Part shown: piece by piece, positions 51,102 to 61,126 of the stretch | Numbering within the stretch: position 1 is the stretch's first letter | How the letters are laid out: every line of letters starts with the position of its first letter | Assembly (NCBI GenBank): GCA_005862225.1 | Contig: SZXV01000002.1 | Coordinates: 806,001-870,000 of the forward strand | Direction of reading: 5' to 3' | From: Chlorobium sp. | GTDB taxonomy: Bacteria; Bacteroidota; Chlorobiia; Chlorobiales; Chlorobiaceae | Length of the DNA: 64,000 bases | Notes under the pieces: generated by a model | What the model was told of the DNA's origin: nothing | Seen by the model: the letters and a program-made list of their open reading frames with translations, nothing else | The model's database searches: none | Position numbers and translations under genes: made by a program

Positions 51102-52424
51102 ATGAAAATCATCGATCGTTATATTCTCAAAACACATATTGGCCCCTTCCTGTTTGCTTTTTTTACCCTCATTTTTGTTCTGATACTCCAGTTTTTTGCC
51201 ACGTTTGCCGATCGCTTTATCGGTAAAGGCATTGGATTTTCTGCAATTGCAGAGCTTATTGTGCTCCAGTCAGCATGGATGATCGGGCTTGCGGCCCCCA
51301 TGGCGGTGCTTGTTGCCGTCGTCATGGCATTCGGTTCACTGACCACCACGTCGGAAATGACCGTTTTCAGGGCATCCGGCATCTCCCTCTACCGGCTCAT
51401 GATTCCTGTTCTTGTTGCCGGACTGCTTCTGTCAGCGCTTGTCGAACGCTTCAATAACATTGTGCTGCCCCAGTCAAACTATTACGCCAAATCAATGATG
51501 GCCGATATTGCCCGGTCGAAACCGGCATTTGGCTTGACCGAAAACGCCTTCTCAACCCTTGTGGACGGATATTCCATTTTTATCCGCAAATCAGATGATC
51601 GCCTCAAAGAACTGTATGGTATTGTTATTTATGATGCTACCAGGCCTGATTACAGCACCATGGTCACGGCTGAAAAGGGGAGTATTGATTTTACCTCCGA
51701 TTACCAGTATCTGGTGATGACGCTCTATAACGGCGAGGTTCACCAGACAAGTCAACCGGGCCACAAAAGCTATCGACAGATGAGTTTCGGCAAACAACGC
51801 TTTGTGTTTGAATCATCAGGGTTTGGTTTCGCTCGCACTTCGGCAAGCAGGATGCGTTCAGGGGACAACGAGCTGTCAGCAAGCGAACTCTTGTTAATTG
51901 GCAATGAATTCAGGGAGAGGATTACGGCATCTGAACAGCGGATTCGCAAGCCACTTGACAATCTGGAAAAGAGCCTGTCGCACATCCATGCTGATGCACC
52001 GGGCACCAGTCTGAAAAAAATACCCACCCCATTGATGATGAGCGCTGCCGCTGAATCTCTTGACCGTCAGATTGAACAGCTCAACAGCGATCTCAAGAGC
52101 ATCGAAGCCAACACGAACATGAACAACAAATATATGGCAGCGTATCATAAAAAATATGCCCTCTCACTTGCCTGCTTTGTCTTTGTGCTTGCAGGCGCCC
52201 CCCTTGGAGTTCTTGCGCGTCGTGGCGGTTTTGGCGTAGGAGCTTCCATATCGCTGCTTTTTTTCGTCTTCTACTGGGTGCTTATGATTGCGGGAGAAAA
52301 AATTGCAGAACGCGGATTGCTCGATCCAATGATTTCGATGTGGATGGGTAATATTGTCATTGCCCTTATCGGCGTCGGGCTTGTTATCAGTCTGACCAGT
52401 GCGGTCTTCAATACTTCAAGATAA
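51102..52424 (+). CDS. LptF/LptG-family permease
   Basis: 440 residues. The N-terminus IIDRYILKTHIGPFLFAFFTLIFVLILQFFATFADRFIGKGIG is the classic YjgP/YjgQ opening. Three N-terminal and three C-terminal membrane helices flank a large periplasmic beta-jellyroll domain (about 140-300). It is a membrane half of the LptB2FG transporter that extracts LPS from the inner membrane. F and G cannot be separated here with confidence. The C-terminal helices hold FVLAGAPLGVLARRGGFGVG. Confidence 0.9.
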   Translation: MKIIDRYILKTHIGPFLFAFFTLIFVLILQFFATFADRFIGKGIGFSAIAELIVLQSAWMIGLAAPMAVLVAVVMAFGSLTTTSEMTVFRASGISLYRLMIPVLVAGLLLSALVERFNNIVLPQSNYYAKSMMADIARSKPAFGLTENAFSTLVDGYSIFIRKSDDRLKELYGIVIYDATRPDYSTMVTAEKGSIDFTSDYQYLVMTLYNGEVHQTSQPGHKSYRQMSFGKQRFVFESSGFGFARTSASRMRSGDNELSASELLLIGNEFRERITASEQRIRKPLDNLEKSLSHIHADAPGTSLKKIPTPLMMSAAAESLDRQIEQLNSDLKSIEANTNMNNKYMAAYHKKYALSLACFVFVLAGAPLGVLARRGGFGVGASISLLFFVFYWVLMIAGEKIAERGLLDPMISMWMGNIVIALIGVGLVISLTSAVFNTSR

Positions 52425-52446
52425 AAAGCCCTTGCAGGAAAACGTC

Positions 52447-52839
52447 TCAGATGCAGCTCTTGTCCGCACCAGCTTTTTTGTGCCCACAGCACAACGGCTT
52501 TTTGACTCCCTTTTCGTCAAGGCAGACAAACGTTATATTCGTACTGAACGCCAGAATTCTTTCACCGGTTTCAATACTTTTCTTGTACACATGGACGGTG
52601 TACTCAATGGAGGTATTGCCGATTTTGCTTTTTTCAGTCACAAAACAGAGAATAGATCCCCCACGGATACTTTTTTTGAACTCCACCTTGTCCAAACCCA
52701 CCGTAACAAAGTTACATCCCGGATAATCAAGCGATACAGCGATATAGCTTATCTCATCAATCCATTTCATCAAATTTCCGCCGAAAAGAAAGCCGTAATG
52801 GTTAAGATGTTCCGGCAAAACAAGTTTATATGTCTCCAT
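52447..52839 (-). CDS. Acyl-CoA thioesterase (hot-dog fold)
   Basis: 130 residues. The motif [27 protein letters not shown] (about 9-35) is the HxxGxxxGGxLMxWxD signature of YciA/BFIT-type thioesterases, followed by [20 protein letters not shown]. It hydrolyses acyl-CoA. Chain-length preference is not readable. The Cys-rich tail ([14 protein letters not shown]) is unusual for the family and might bind metal. Confidence 0.85.
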   Translation of the reverse strand: METYKLVLPEHLNHYGFLFGGNLMKWIDEISYIAVSLDYPGCNFVTVGLDKVEFKKSIRGGSILCFVTEKSKIGNTSIEYTVHVYKKSIETGERILAFSTNITFVCLDEKGVKKPLCCGHKKAGADKSCI

Positions 52840-53015
52840 AATAATAAATAAAGGTTGGCATAAGGCTCGGACCGGAGCAACTTACGGATAAAAAACCACA
52901 CCCGAAAACGCATTATCCCTGAAGAAAAGGAGGCCCCATTGTATGAACCCGATCTTTTTCCTTACCTTAAAAAAAAAGTAGACTTATTTCTGCAATGTAA
53001 TTTTGAAGAACAACT

Positions 53016-53549
53016 ATGTCCGAAGAAACAAAAGAAAGGTGCTGCTGCCCGGCTGAAGATAGAGCAGGATCTTCAGACAACGAAAAGCGACTCGGCTGGC
53101 ATGAATACTTTATGAGTGTTGCCCATCTTATTTCTCGCCGGGCAACCTGTAGCCGTGGCCATATCGGAGCTGTTATCGTCAGGGAAAACAACATTCTTTC
53201 AACCGGCTACAACGGCGCACCATCCGGACTTCCTCACTGTAACGACGGTAACTGTCGTATTTACAAAAGCATTCATCCAGACGGAACGGTTGAGGAGAAT
53301 TGTGTCAACACCATCCATGCAGAAATCAATGCCATCGCCCAGGCGGCAAAACATGGCGTTTCAATCAGGGATTCCGATATCTACATTACCGCCAGCCCCT
53401 GTATTCACTGCCTGAAAGTGCTGATCAACGTCGGCATCAAGACCATTTACTACGATAAACCCTATAAAATCGAACATATCGACGAACTTCTCCGACTTTC
53501 CAGTATCAGGCTGGTACAGGTAACAATGGCCGCCAGGCCGAAGGAGTAA
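53016..53549 (+). CDS. Deoxycytidylate deaminase-type protein
   Basis: 177 residues. The zinc site is [14 protein letters not shown] (HAE), with [14 protein letters not shown] (PCxxC) following. Other typical parts are [16 protein letters not shown] and a long nucleotide-binding insert with HCNDGNC that may hold a second zinc. It deaminates dCMP to dUMP for dTMP synthesis. The N-terminal [10 protein letters not shown] run of Cys is odd. The ribD start follows after 2 bases. Confidence 0.88.
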   Translation: MSEETKERCCCPAEDRAGSSDNEKRLGWHEYFMSVAHLISRRATCSRGHIGAVIVRENNILSTGYNGAPSGLPHCNDGNCRIYKSIHPDGTVEENCVNTIHAEINAIAQAAKHGVSIRDSDIYITASPCIHCLKVLINVGIKTIYYDKPYKIEHIDELLRLSSIRLVQVTMAARPKE

Positions 53550-53551
53550 CC

Positions 53552-54652
53552 ATGCCTTTTCGCGATGATGCTTTTTTTATGAAGCGCGCCCTTCAGCTTG
53601 CTGTGCAGGGAGCGGGCAGTGTCAGCCCGAACCCCATGGTTGGTGCGGTTATTGTTGACAACGGAGAGATTATCGGCGAAGGGTGGCACCAGCAGTTTGG
53701 TGGCCCCCATGCCGAAGTCAATGCCATTGCGTCAGTTGCTGACGAACATAAGCTTCGCGATGCAACACTCTATGTGACGCTCGAACCGTGCACTCATTTC
53801 GGCAAAACTCCCCCATGCTCTGATCTGATCATTCAAAAGGGGATTTCGCATGTTGTCATCGGGTGCCGCGATCCCTATGTCGAAGTTGCCGGAAAAGGCA
53901 TCGTACAGCTTCGGGCAGCGGGGATTACCGTCACTGAAGGAGTGCTCGAAAAAGAGTGCATGCAATGCAACGAAGCATTCATCAAAAGCCACACCACAGG
54001 GCTGCCCTTTGTAACCATAAAACTGGCCCAGACCCTTGACGGCAAAATTGCAACCTCGCTCGGCGCATCCCACTGGATTACGGGTGAAGAGGCAAGGCGC
54101 GAAGTACATCGCCTCCGGAGCATAAACGACGCCGTGCTTATCGGCGAAGCCACTGTTCGGGCAGACGATGCCCGTCTTACTGTCAGGCATTGTGAAGGGC
54201 GCAATCCACTGCGTGTTGTGCTTGACAGTCGGCTCAGTCTGCCTCCCGAAACAACAATTTTCAACGATGATGCGCCGACCCTTGTCTTTGCTTCATCCTC
54301 ATGGGCACGATTGCCAAAAGTTGAGCTGTTGCAGAAAAAAGGGTTGACCGTGCTGTTTGTCCATGAACATGAAGGAGAGCTGGATCTGCGGCAGGTACTT
54401 CAGGAGCTGCACAAACGGCAGGTACTTTCTGTTATGGTCGAAGGGGGAAGCCGGTTATCCGCATCTTTCATTCGATCGAAACTTGCGGATAAAATCAGCA
54501 TGTTTATAGCGCCGAAGCTTTTTGGAGGCGACGGACTGAGCGCCTTTGCCCCTCTCGACATCAGTATGCCAGACCAGGCCGTGAACCTGCGCTTCGAATC
54601 ACCGCAGTTTTTTGGGCGTGATGTGCTTCTGGAGGCTTATATTGAATATTGA
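53552..54652 (+). CDS. ribD: Riboflavin biosynthesis deaminase/reductase
   Basis: 366 residues, two domains. The deaminase (1-145) has GPHAEVNAIAS and LEPCTHFGKTPPC zinc motifs. The reductase (150-366) has TIKLAQTLDGKIATSLGASHWITGEEAR and VMVEGGSRLSASF. It carries out two steps converting the GTP-derived pyrimidine to ArPP in riboflavin synthesis. The dCMP deaminase gene precedes it by 2 bases, and ribE follows 0.7 kb on. Confidence 0.95.
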   Translation: MPFRDDAFFMKRALQLAVQGAGSVSPNPMVGAVIVDNGEIIGEGWHQQFGGPHAEVNAIASVADEHKLRDATLYVTLEPCTHFGKTPPCSDLIIQKGISHVVIGCRDPYVEVAGKGIVQLRAAGITVTEGVLEKECMQCNEAFIKSHTTGLPFVTIKLAQTLDGKIATSLGASHWITGEEARREVHRLRSINDAVLIGEATVRADDARLTVRHCEGRNPLRVVLDSRLSLPPETTIFNDDAPTLVFASSSWARLPKVELLQKKGLTVLFVHEHEGELDLRQVLQELHKRQVLSVMVEGGSRLSASFIRSKLADKISMFIAPKLFGGDGLSAFAPLDISMPDQAVNLRFESPQFFGRDVLLEAYIEY

Positions 54653-54785
54653 ATCGTGAGAGCACTATATGCCTCCAAGCTGTGCTTCGTGAAGTATCCT
54701 GACCATGAAGGGTCGTTGATGAGTGACACCGAATATTACTATTTATTGCAGCAGCATCTTTTTTAACAGAAAACATTCCATCGTT

Positions 54786-55286
54786 ATGGCACAGATCACC
54801 TTGAAAGGCAACCCGTTTGAAACCGTCGGAACACTTCCCGCAAAAGGCACCGAAGCTCCCTTTTTCTGTCTGGTAAAAACCGACCTTTCCGAAGCAGGCC
54901 CAGCCGACTTTGCCAGCAAAAGATTGGTTCTGAACATCTTTCCGAGCCTTGATACCCCTGTCTGCGCATCATCTGTCAGGCGTTTCAACCAGGAAGCTTC
55001 AAGTCTCGACAACACTGTCGTTCTCTGCATCTCCGCCGATCTTCCTTTTGCGCACAGTCGTTTCTGTGAGACCGAAGGGTTGAAAAATGTTGTTTCACTC
55101 TCAACCTTCCGCTCCCCTGAGTTTGGCATTAATTATGGCGTCACCATTGCCAATGGTCCACTCAAAGGACTGCTCTGTCGAGCCATTGTGGTTGTCGATG
55201 CCGACGGAATCGTGCGTTACACCGAACTGGTGCCTGAAATTGTCCAAGAGCCAGACTACAGCGCCGCCCTCAAGGCACTTGCGTAA
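54786..55286 (+). CDS. tpx: Thiol peroxidase
   Basis: Start at the ATG at 54786 ([15 protein letters not shown]), 166 residues. The peroxidatic Cys60 lies in [15 protein letters not shown], and a second Cys about 34 residues on ([10 protein letters not shown]) fits the Tpx resolving position. It reduces peroxides using thioredoxin. It is inserted between ribD and ribE, 25 bases before ribE, so it is probably co-expressed with them. Confidence 0.93.
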   Translation: MAQITLKGNPFETVGTLPAKGTEAPFFCLVKTDLSEAGPADFASKRLVLNIFPSLDTPVCASSVRRFNQEASSLDNTVVLCISADLPFAHSRFCETEGLKNVVSLSTFRSPEFGINYGVTIANGPLKGLLCRAIVVVDADGIVRYTELVPEIVQEPDYSAALKALA

Positions 55287-55311
55287 AAAAGAAACACGAA
55301 CTGAATCTGCA

Positions 55312-55968
55312 ATGTTTACCGGAATTATCAAGGATGTAGGAAGGGTTAGGGGAGTGACACGGCGGCAGGGCGGCTTGCGGCTCAGGGTGGAGTACAGTAA
55401 CACCACAGAGTTCAGCAACCTCTCCGTCGACGAAAGCATCAGCATCAACGGTGTCTGCCAGACCGTTGTTGCTCTTGGCGAAGGGTGGTTTGAGGTCGAT
55501 ACCGTTGAGGAGACCCTTGCCAAAACAACGCTGGGCTCCCTGCAGAACGGAGCGCTCGTGAACCTTGAACGGGCACTCCGTCCACTTGATCGTCTTGGTG
55601 GCCATTTTGTGCTTGGTCATGTTGACTGCGCAGCAACTGTACTTGAGATCAGGGAACTTGGATCCAGCCGCGAGTTCTGGATAGCTTTTCCGGAAGCCTT
55701 CAGCCCCTTTATTGTTTCAGCAGGATCCATAACCATCGATGGCATCAGCCTGACCGTCGCAAAGCTCAAGGAACAGCTTTTTGCCGTAGCGGTTATTCCC
55801 TTCACTTTTGCCCATACCACCATCAATGAGCTAAGGCCGGGCCGACAGGTAAACCTTGAATTCGACATACTTGGCAAATATGTTGCCCGCCAGCTTGGAA
55901 ACGCATCCTCTTCCGGGCAGTCAGATTCAAAAATCAGCGAAACGTGGCTTCAGGAACACGGATTTTAA
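55312..55968 (+). CDS. ribE: Riboflavin synthase alpha chain
   Basis: Start at the ATG at 55312 ([12 protein letters not shown]), 218 residues. The two homologous lumazine-binding barrels begin at MFTGII and HFVLGHVDC and share [10 protein letters not shown] / [10 protein letters not shown]. It dismutates two lumazine molecules to riboflavin. Its stop overlaps the rarA start (TAATG). Confidence 0.94.
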   Translation: MFTGIIKDVGRVRGVTRRQGGLRLRVEYSNTTEFSNLSVDESISINGVCQTVVALGEGWFEVDTVEETLAKTTLGSLQNGALVNLERALRPLDRLGGHFVLGHVDCAATVLEIRELGSSREFWIAFPEAFSPFIVSAGSITIDGISLTVAKLKEQLFAVAVIPFTFAHTTINELRPGRQVNLEFDILGKYVARQLGNASSSGQSDSKISETWLQEHGF

Positions 55969-57311
55969 TGGCTGAGAGCGACCACATCCAGTCCGATCTT
56001 TTCGGCTTTTCCGATGCTCCTGTCAAAAAAGAGTATTTTCAGCCTCTCGCCGAGCGCGTTCGTCCTCGCACACTCGACGATATGGCCGGGCAGGAACATT
56101 TGGTTGGCCAAAACGGACCGCTTCGAAAGTTTCTTTCGAGCGGTCAAATGCCCTCCATGATTTTCTGGGGTCCACCCGGTTCAGGAAAAACCACCCTTGC
56201 CGAAATTTGCGCCACCTCACTGAACTACCGGTTCGAGCAGCTTTCAGCAATCGACTCCGGCGTCAAGGAGGTACGAAAGGCGCTGGAAAACGCCGAAAAA
56301 GCAAGAAGGGCAGGGCAGAGAAGCATCCTGTTTATTGACGAAATTCACCGATTCAACAAAGGCCAGCAGGATACGCTGCTCCATGCCATTGAACAGGGGC
56401 TGATTGTGCTTATCGGCGCCACCACCGAAAACCCATCCTTTGAAGTCAACGGCGCGCTTCTGAGCAGAATGCAGGTCTATATTCTTAAGCCGCTCACACC
56501 CGGCGACATAGAGTCAGTCATCAGGAGGGCACTGACGCAGGACAAACTCTTCAGTGAGCGCAGCATCGAGATCACCGGGCTTGATTTTTTATTGGAGTTT
56601 TCGGGAGGAGATGCGCGAAAAGCCCTGAATGCTGTCGAAGCAGCCATCTCACTGTTGCCATCGGATGCAAGCCCGGCGCTCCTGAACAGAGAGCTGCTTG
56701 AAGCTGCTCTGCAGCACAAGGCGCCCAACTATGACAAAGGCGGCGAAAACCACTACGACATCATCTCCGCCTTTATCAAATCCATGCGTGGTTCCGATCC
56801 TGATGCCGCGCTTTTCTGGCTTTCAAGAATGATAGAGGGAGGCGAAGATCCAAAATTCATAGCACGACGGATGGTCATTTTTGCAAGCGAAGACATTGGT
56901 AACGCCGATCCCTACGCCATCACCCTTGCCGTCTCGGTGTTTCAGGCCGTCACCGTGATCGGAATGCCCGAAGCAAGAATCAACCTTGCCCAGGGAGTCA
57001 CCTATCTTGCCTCCGCCCCCAAATCCAATGCAAGCTATCAGGCGCTCGGTGAGGCCATGAGCGAAGCAAAAACAGAGCAGGATCTTGGCGTGCCGCTCCA
57101 TTTGCGCAACGCACCCACCAGGCTCATGAAAACCGAAGGATACGGCGCCGGGTATTGCTATCCCCACAACTATCCCGAACATTTTGTCGCGCAACACTAC
57201 TTCCCTGAAGGGATGGAGGCAAAAGCCTATTACCGACCCACCGATGAAGGGCGGGAAAAATATATCAGGGAACGTCTCAGCCACCTCTGGGACGAACGTT
57301 ACAAGTCATGA
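55968..57311 (+). CDS. rarA: Replication-associated recombination protein A
   Basis: 447 residues from the ATG at 55968. It opens [38 protein letters not shown]. Walker A is [12 protein letters not shown] (about 68-79), Walker B is [15 protein letters not shown] (about 121-135), and sensor residues are in [12 protein letters not shown]. The C-terminal tetramerisation domain has [29 protein letters not shown]. It is a clamp-loader-like AAA+ ATPase acting at stalled forks. Confidence 0.95.
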   Translation: MAESDHIQSDLFGFSDAPVKKEYFQPLAERVRPRTLDDMAGQEHLVGQNGPLRKFLSSGQMPSMIFWGPPGSGKTTLAEICATSLNYRFEQLSAIDSGVKEVRKALENAEKARRAGQRSILFIDEIHRFNKGQQDTLLHAIEQGLIVLIGATTENPSFEVNGALLSRMQVYILKPLTPGDIESVIRRALTQDKLFSERSIEITGLDFLLEFSGGDARKALNAVEAAISLLPSDASPALLNRELLEAALQHKAPNYDKGGENHYDIISAFIKSMRGSDPDAALFWLSRMIEGGEDPKFIARRMVIFASEDIGNADPYAITLAVSVFQAVTVIGMPEARINLAQGVTYLASAPKSNASYQALGEAMSEAKTEQDLGVPLHLRNAPTRLMKTEGYGAGYCYPHNYPEHFVAQHYFPEGMEAKAYYRPTDEGREKYIRERLSHLWDERYKS

Positions 57312-57407
57312 TTGCTGTGAAACCCCCAAGCTCTTTGTATATTACACAACAATGAACTTCAAGGTTCACGGGCAGTCAGACTTTTTTCATCAAAGACAAA
57401 ACCCTTT

Positions 57408-58787
57408 ATGAACAGGACAAGACCGATATTGTTATTAACGCTGTTGTTTCTGACACTTTCACTCCCTTTACGGTTGCACGCCGCAGCTCCGGAAAACACC
57501 ACATCGCTCTCCCTTGACGACGCCGTCCGTATCGGGCTCGATACAAGCCGAAACCTTGAAATCGCCCGACTTGATCGCGATATGGCGGGCCAGAAAATCC
57601 GGCAGACATGGTCTGAGGTGCTGCCCCAGATTTCCACGTCATTCACCTATACCCGGACACTGAAGCCATCCGTGCTGCTGCTTCCTCCAAACCAGGGCTT
57701 TCCCAGTACCCTCGAAACCAGTTCCGACAATGCCGGACATGCCACCATTGACCTTCATCAGCCACTGTTCAATGCCTCTGCCTTTGCAGGAATAAAGGCG
57801 GCAAGTATTGTTCGCAAAATGAGCGAAGAGGCCTACAAAAGCGCCGAAGCCGCTGTTGTTGCCGATATCAAACTCTCCTATTTCGATGCACTCATAGCAA
57901 AACAGCAGTTGACGCTGATAGAGCAGAGCATTGCGCGCTGGGAGCAATCCAGAAAAGATACCCGAGCCATGTTCAGGCAGGGTGTTGCCGCTGATATTGA
58001 TACCCTCAAGGCATTTCTCTCAGTTGAAAATCTTCGTCCCGAGCAGATTCAGGCCGAAAGCCGGGTAGCAATTACCCTGACAAAACTGAAAAATGCCATG
58101 GGTATTTCCGGCGAAAGCGCAGTCGGCCTGAGCGGAAAACTTGAGCTGCCTCGTGTATCTTACCCGACAGATATCAATGAAGCATATCGTGAAGCTCTTG
58201 AGTCAAGACACGATCTTCGCCAGCTTGATTTTCAGATACAAGCCGAAAGTGAAAAAATAAGTTCAGCCCGTGCCGAGCGTTTTCCGGTTCTCTCGGCCTA
58301 TGGCAAGCTGGAGTCGCAGACCGCCTTCAATGACGGCGTCAAACCATCCGAATCACGATGGCCAGCCTCCTCTTCAGTAGGCCTTCAGTTCACCATGCCG
58401 CTCTTTACCGGTTACCGCATCAGCTCCCAGGTTGCTCAGGCACGGATAGGGCAAATGCAAACCCGAACACGGCTTGAAGATCTCAAAGCCAATATCAGGG
58501 CTGAACTTGAGGTACGAATCATGAATGTCAGGGAATCACAAAAAAGAATCGAAGTACAGTCCAAAACCATCAGCGTTGCAGAGCGGAGCTACAACATCTC
58601 GCTTCTGCGCTTCAAGGAGGGGATTGGTTCCCGACTTGAGCTGACCGACGCCGAACTGCAGCTCAACAAGGCCAAAACCAACTATTTACAGGCAGTGTAC
58701 GACTATCTGGCAGCAACCACCCTGCTTGACAAGGCATTAGGACGGAGAGTGGCAAAATATACCACCCCGGCGGCTTCCAAAGGGTAA
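57408..58787 (+). CDS. TolC-family outer-membrane efflux protein
   Basis: 459 residues. A signal peptide spans about 1-25 (LLLTLLFLTLSLPLRLHAAA). Two OEP repeats start at LSLDDAVRIGLDTSRNLEIARLD and INEAYREALESRHDLRQLDFQIQAE, with long helical hairpins. It forms the trimeric channel of a tripartite exporter or type I secretion system. No membrane-fusion or pump gene lies beside it. Its 3' end overlaps the convergent methyltransferase gene by 85 bases. Confidence 0.9.
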   Translation: MNRTRPILLLTLLFLTLSLPLRLHAAAPENTTSLSLDDAVRIGLDTSRNLEIARLDRDMAGQKIRQTWSEVLPQISTSFTYTRTLKPSVLLLPPNQGFPSTLETSSDNAGHATIDLHQPLFNASAFAGIKAASIVRKMSEEAYKSAEAAVVADIKLSYFDALIAKQQLTLIEQSIARWEQSRKDTRAMFRQGVAADIDTLKAFLSVENLRPEQIQAESRVAITLTKLKNAMGISGESAVGLSGKLELPRVSYPTDINEAYREALESRHDLRQLDFQIQAESEKISSARAERFPVLSAYGKLESQTAFNDGVKPSESRWPASSSVGLQFTMPLFTGYRISSQVAQARIGQMQTRTRLEDLKANIRAELEVRIMNVRESQKRIEVQSKTISVAERSYNISLLRFKEGIGSRLELTDAELQLNKAKTNYLQAVYDYLAATTLLDKALGRRVAKYTTPAASKG

Positions 58788-59665
58788 AGAACGCTCCTGC
58801 AAGCATCCACTGCGCCACGGCACAGCGCTGCGCCGATTCGATGCTGATCAAATGGTCGCGCTTTCCGTTCACAGCAGAGCTTTTCGCTGTACAACGCATT
58901 ATACACGGCATCCGGCGCGTAGGCGATACGTTTAAAGAGATGCAGGTTATGCCGTTCAAGCAGCTTTGCAAGAGTTCCCGGCAGAAAATGATACAGATGG
59001 CGCGGGGCATCCCAGGCAACCCAGTTCTCACCATAATATTTGGTTCCTGAACACGTAGCATTGGGCAGCGCCACAACAAGCACGCCGTCCGGGGCAAGCA
59101 GATGAGCAACAGCGTGGAGCGTTTCATTGAGAGCGTGAATATGCTCAAGCGTATGCCACAACACAATACGGTCAAACGTTTCGCCATACTCACCCTCCAG
59201 TAACGAAGAGACCCGCAACCCGAAATTTTCCCTTGCATAAGCCGCAGAGGCGCTATCAGGCTCCACACCGGCCAGATGAGCAAGCGGCACACCCGTGCTG
59301 CGGTGAAAAAAGTTCAGAAGATCACCCGTAGAACAGCCAATTTCAAGGATCGAAAGCTCCCGAAAAGGTTTGGCAGCTCCATGCAGAACCAGATGAGCCC
59401 TGTAGCCAAGCAACTGCGATCGTGCAGCAAGATAGAGTCGCTCACTCAGGGCGGCACCTTTGCCTTGATGCAGATAGGGATCATAACAACCGCTTCGGTA
59501 ATGGGCGGCAATTTCAGAGCTGTCGGGACGAGGATTCAGCATCACTAGGCCCGAAGCAGAGGATTGGACAAGCTGCCATCGCAGAGAAGGGTCAAACCTG
59601 TCTGGTACCTGCATGAAAGGGGTAAACTCCAGCGAGTTGCTTATGGGGCAGGGAACAGTTTCCAT
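58703..59665 (-). CDS. Class I SAM-dependent methyltransferase
   Basis: 320 residues. Motif I is LSILEIGCSTGDLLNFF (about 105-121), then VEPDSASAAYARENFGL, and FDRIVLWHTLEHIHALNETL with PDGVLVVALPN. The pattern is of the Methyltransf_23 type often found with polysaccharide genes. The C-terminal 70 residues are amphipathic and may contact a membrane (VYFATLRPNALSSRV). Acceptor unknown. The last 85 bases are antisense to the TolC gene end. Confidence 0.85.
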   Translation of the reverse strand: METVPCPISNSLEFTPFMQVPDRFDPSLRWQLVQSSASGLVMLNPRPDSSEIAAHYRSGCYDPYLHQGKGAALSERLYLAARSQLLGYRAHLVLHGAAKPFRELSILEIGCSTGDLLNFFHRSTGVPLAHLAGVEPDSASAAYARENFGLRVSSLLEGEYGETFDRIVLWHTLEHIHALNETLHAVAHLLAPDGVLVVALPNATCSGTKYYGENWVAWDAPRHLYHFLPGTLAKLLERHNLHLFKRIAYAPDAVYNALYSEKLCCERKARPFDQHRIGAALCRGAVDACRSVLYPLEAAGVVYFATLRPNALSSRVVAAR

Positions 59666-59679
59666 GAAAGCAAAAGAGG

Positions 59680-60198
59680 CTATTGCTCTTGTGCCCTGAG
59701 AAGATGAGTAAACGCTTTTCTCAGATTCTTGTAGGTGGAGACCATATCATTGCTGAGCACCTTGGCATCTGCAAGAACAGGCATAAAATTGGTGTCACCT
59801 TCCCAGCGGGGCACAATATGAAAATGGATATGGTTGTCCACACTTCCGCCTGCAACCCGTCCAAGATTGGCTCCGACATTGAAACCCTGCGGCCTCAGGG
59901 TAAGCTTCAGTGCCTTCATCGAAAGGTCGGTCAGCTCCATGACCTCAAGTTTCGTCGCCTTGTCAAGCTCTGAAAAATCAGCAGTTTGCATGTAGGGAAT
60001 CACCATGAGGTGACCGCAGTTGTAAGGGTAGAGGTTCATGATAATAAAGCATGTCAATCCCCGATGCAGGACAAAACGCTTCTCATCATCTTCAGGCGCA
60101 ATATCGGCAAAAACCGATTTTCCATCCTCACCGGCGGGCTTGTCATCCTTGAAGGACTGCATGTAGACCTCTCGCCAGGGCGAGTACATTCTGTTCAT
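59680..60198 (-). CDS. HIT-family protein
   Basis: 172 residues. The histidine triad is in GGSVDNHIHFHIVPRWEGDTNF (about 121-142), and the preceding FIIMNLYPYNCGHLMVIPYMQTADF is family-typical. HIT proteins hydrolyse or phosphorylyse dinucleoside polyphosphates, and this one resembles the AP4A phosphorylase-like or Fhit-like group. It lies 14 bases upstream of the methyltransferase gene. Confidence 0.9.
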   Translation of the reverse strand: MNRMYSPWREVYMQSFKDDKPAGEDGKSVFADIAPEDDEKRFVLHRGLTCFIIMNLYPYNCGHLMVIPYMQTADFSELDKATKLEVMELTDLSMKALKLTLRPQGFNVGANLGRVAGGSVDNHIHFHIVPRWEGDTNFMPVLADAKVLSNDMVSTYKNLRKAFTHLLRAQEQ

Positions 60199-60237
60199 GA
60201 AGAGAGTGCTCCGCTACATTACTTGTTCAGGTTATCG

Positions 60238-60322
60238 TACCAAAGATGGGAATCGAACCCACACGAGTTATTCACTCACTGGATTTTGAGTCCAGCGCGT
60301 CTACCAGTTCCGCCACTTTGGC
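60238..60322 (-). tRNA. tRNA-Leu (anticodon CAA)
   Basis: 85 bases with the long variable arm of a class II tRNA. The acceptor GCCAAAG/CTTTGGT has one wobble. The anticodon loop is CTCAAAA (CAA), and the T arm GTTCGATTCCC is present. CCA is not encoded. Confidence 0.93.
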
Positions 60323-60335
60323 CTGTTTCGAGTGG

Positions 60336-60417
60336 TGCGAGAGAAGGGAATCGAACCCTCACGCCTCACGGCACTAGTTCCTAAGACTAGCGTGTATACC
60401 AATTTCACCACTCTCGC
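60336..60417 (-). tRNA. tRNA-Leu (anticodon TAG)
   Basis: 82 bases, class II. The acceptor GCGAGAG/CTCTCGC is perfect. The anticodon loop is CTTAGGA (TAG) in stem CTAGT/ACTAG. It lies 13 bases upstream of tRNA-Leu(CAA) in the same orientation. Confidence 0.93.
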
Positions 60418-60532
60418 AACTCAATAGTTAATAATATACGTGGTTTTTATTCTAATAAAAACTATCTTTAAAGATACTTTTTGCGGCGTATGACGCTGAA
60501 ATTCTCATTTCGTTTTCTCCGTTTTTAAGCTT

Positions 60533-61126
60533 ATGCCGTTTAAATTACAGCACATTGCAGACGTTATTTCATGGGTCATCAGCCCGGTTGTCGTTGCGCC
60601 TGCCGCCTATATTGTGATTGTGCTGCTCGGGTACGGCAATGACATCAACCGTCTGGCATACCTGATGGTACTTTTTTCCGCCAGCACTCTTGCCCCTGTT
60701 CTTCTGATCTCCGGCTTGAAGAAAACAGGAAAAATTTCTGATTACAATATCACCTTCCGCGAACAGCGATTTCTGCCACTCCTCTTCCTTGTTGCAGTCA
60801 ATGTCGTTGGCTATGAGTTTATGAAGCAGCTCCATCCTCCGAGGCTTCTCACCGGCATTCTGCTTTTCAATGCCGTCAATACCGTCTTTATCCTCCTGAT
60901 CACCCTCCAGTGGAAAATCAGTATCCATCTCTTTATCTTCTCTTCATCAGTCGCATTACTGTTTATACAATTTGGTGTTGTCGCCCTCTGGCTGCTGCTG
61001 TTGGTTCCGGTGCTGATGTGGTCGCGAATTTTTCTGAGAGCCCATAATTTCATGCAGACACTTGTTGGCGGAGTGGTCGGTTTTGCCGTGATGGTTCTTG
61101 AGTTAAAATGGTGGACTGGATTGTGA
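60533..61126 (+). CDS. Polytopic membrane protein, PAP2-like without catalytic motifs
   Basis: 197 residues with about six hydrophobic segments (VISPVVVAPAAYIVIVLLGYG, LAYLMVLFSASTLAPVLLISGL, FLPLLFLVAVNVVGYEF and others). The arrangement resembles a PAP2-superfamily fold with short loops, but the KX6RP and SRX5HX3D residues are not present. It may be a degenerate relative. Its end overlaps the start of the ferrochelatase-like gene by 19 bases. Function unknown. Confidence 0.65.
   Translation: MPFKLQHIADVISWVISPVVVAPAAYIVIVLLGYGNDINRLAYLMVLFSASTLAPVLLISGLKKTGKISDYNITFREQRFLPLLFLVAVNVVGYEFMKQLHPPRLLTGILLFNAVNTVFILLITLQWKISIHLFIFSSSVALLFIQFGVVALWLLLLVPVLMWSRIFLRAHNFMQTLVGGVVGFAVMVLELKWWTGL

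Noticed and set aside
59986-60384. Plus-strand 132-codon frame ending in REGNRTLTPHGTSS
   Set aside because: Antisense to the HIT gene and the two tRNA-Leu genes.
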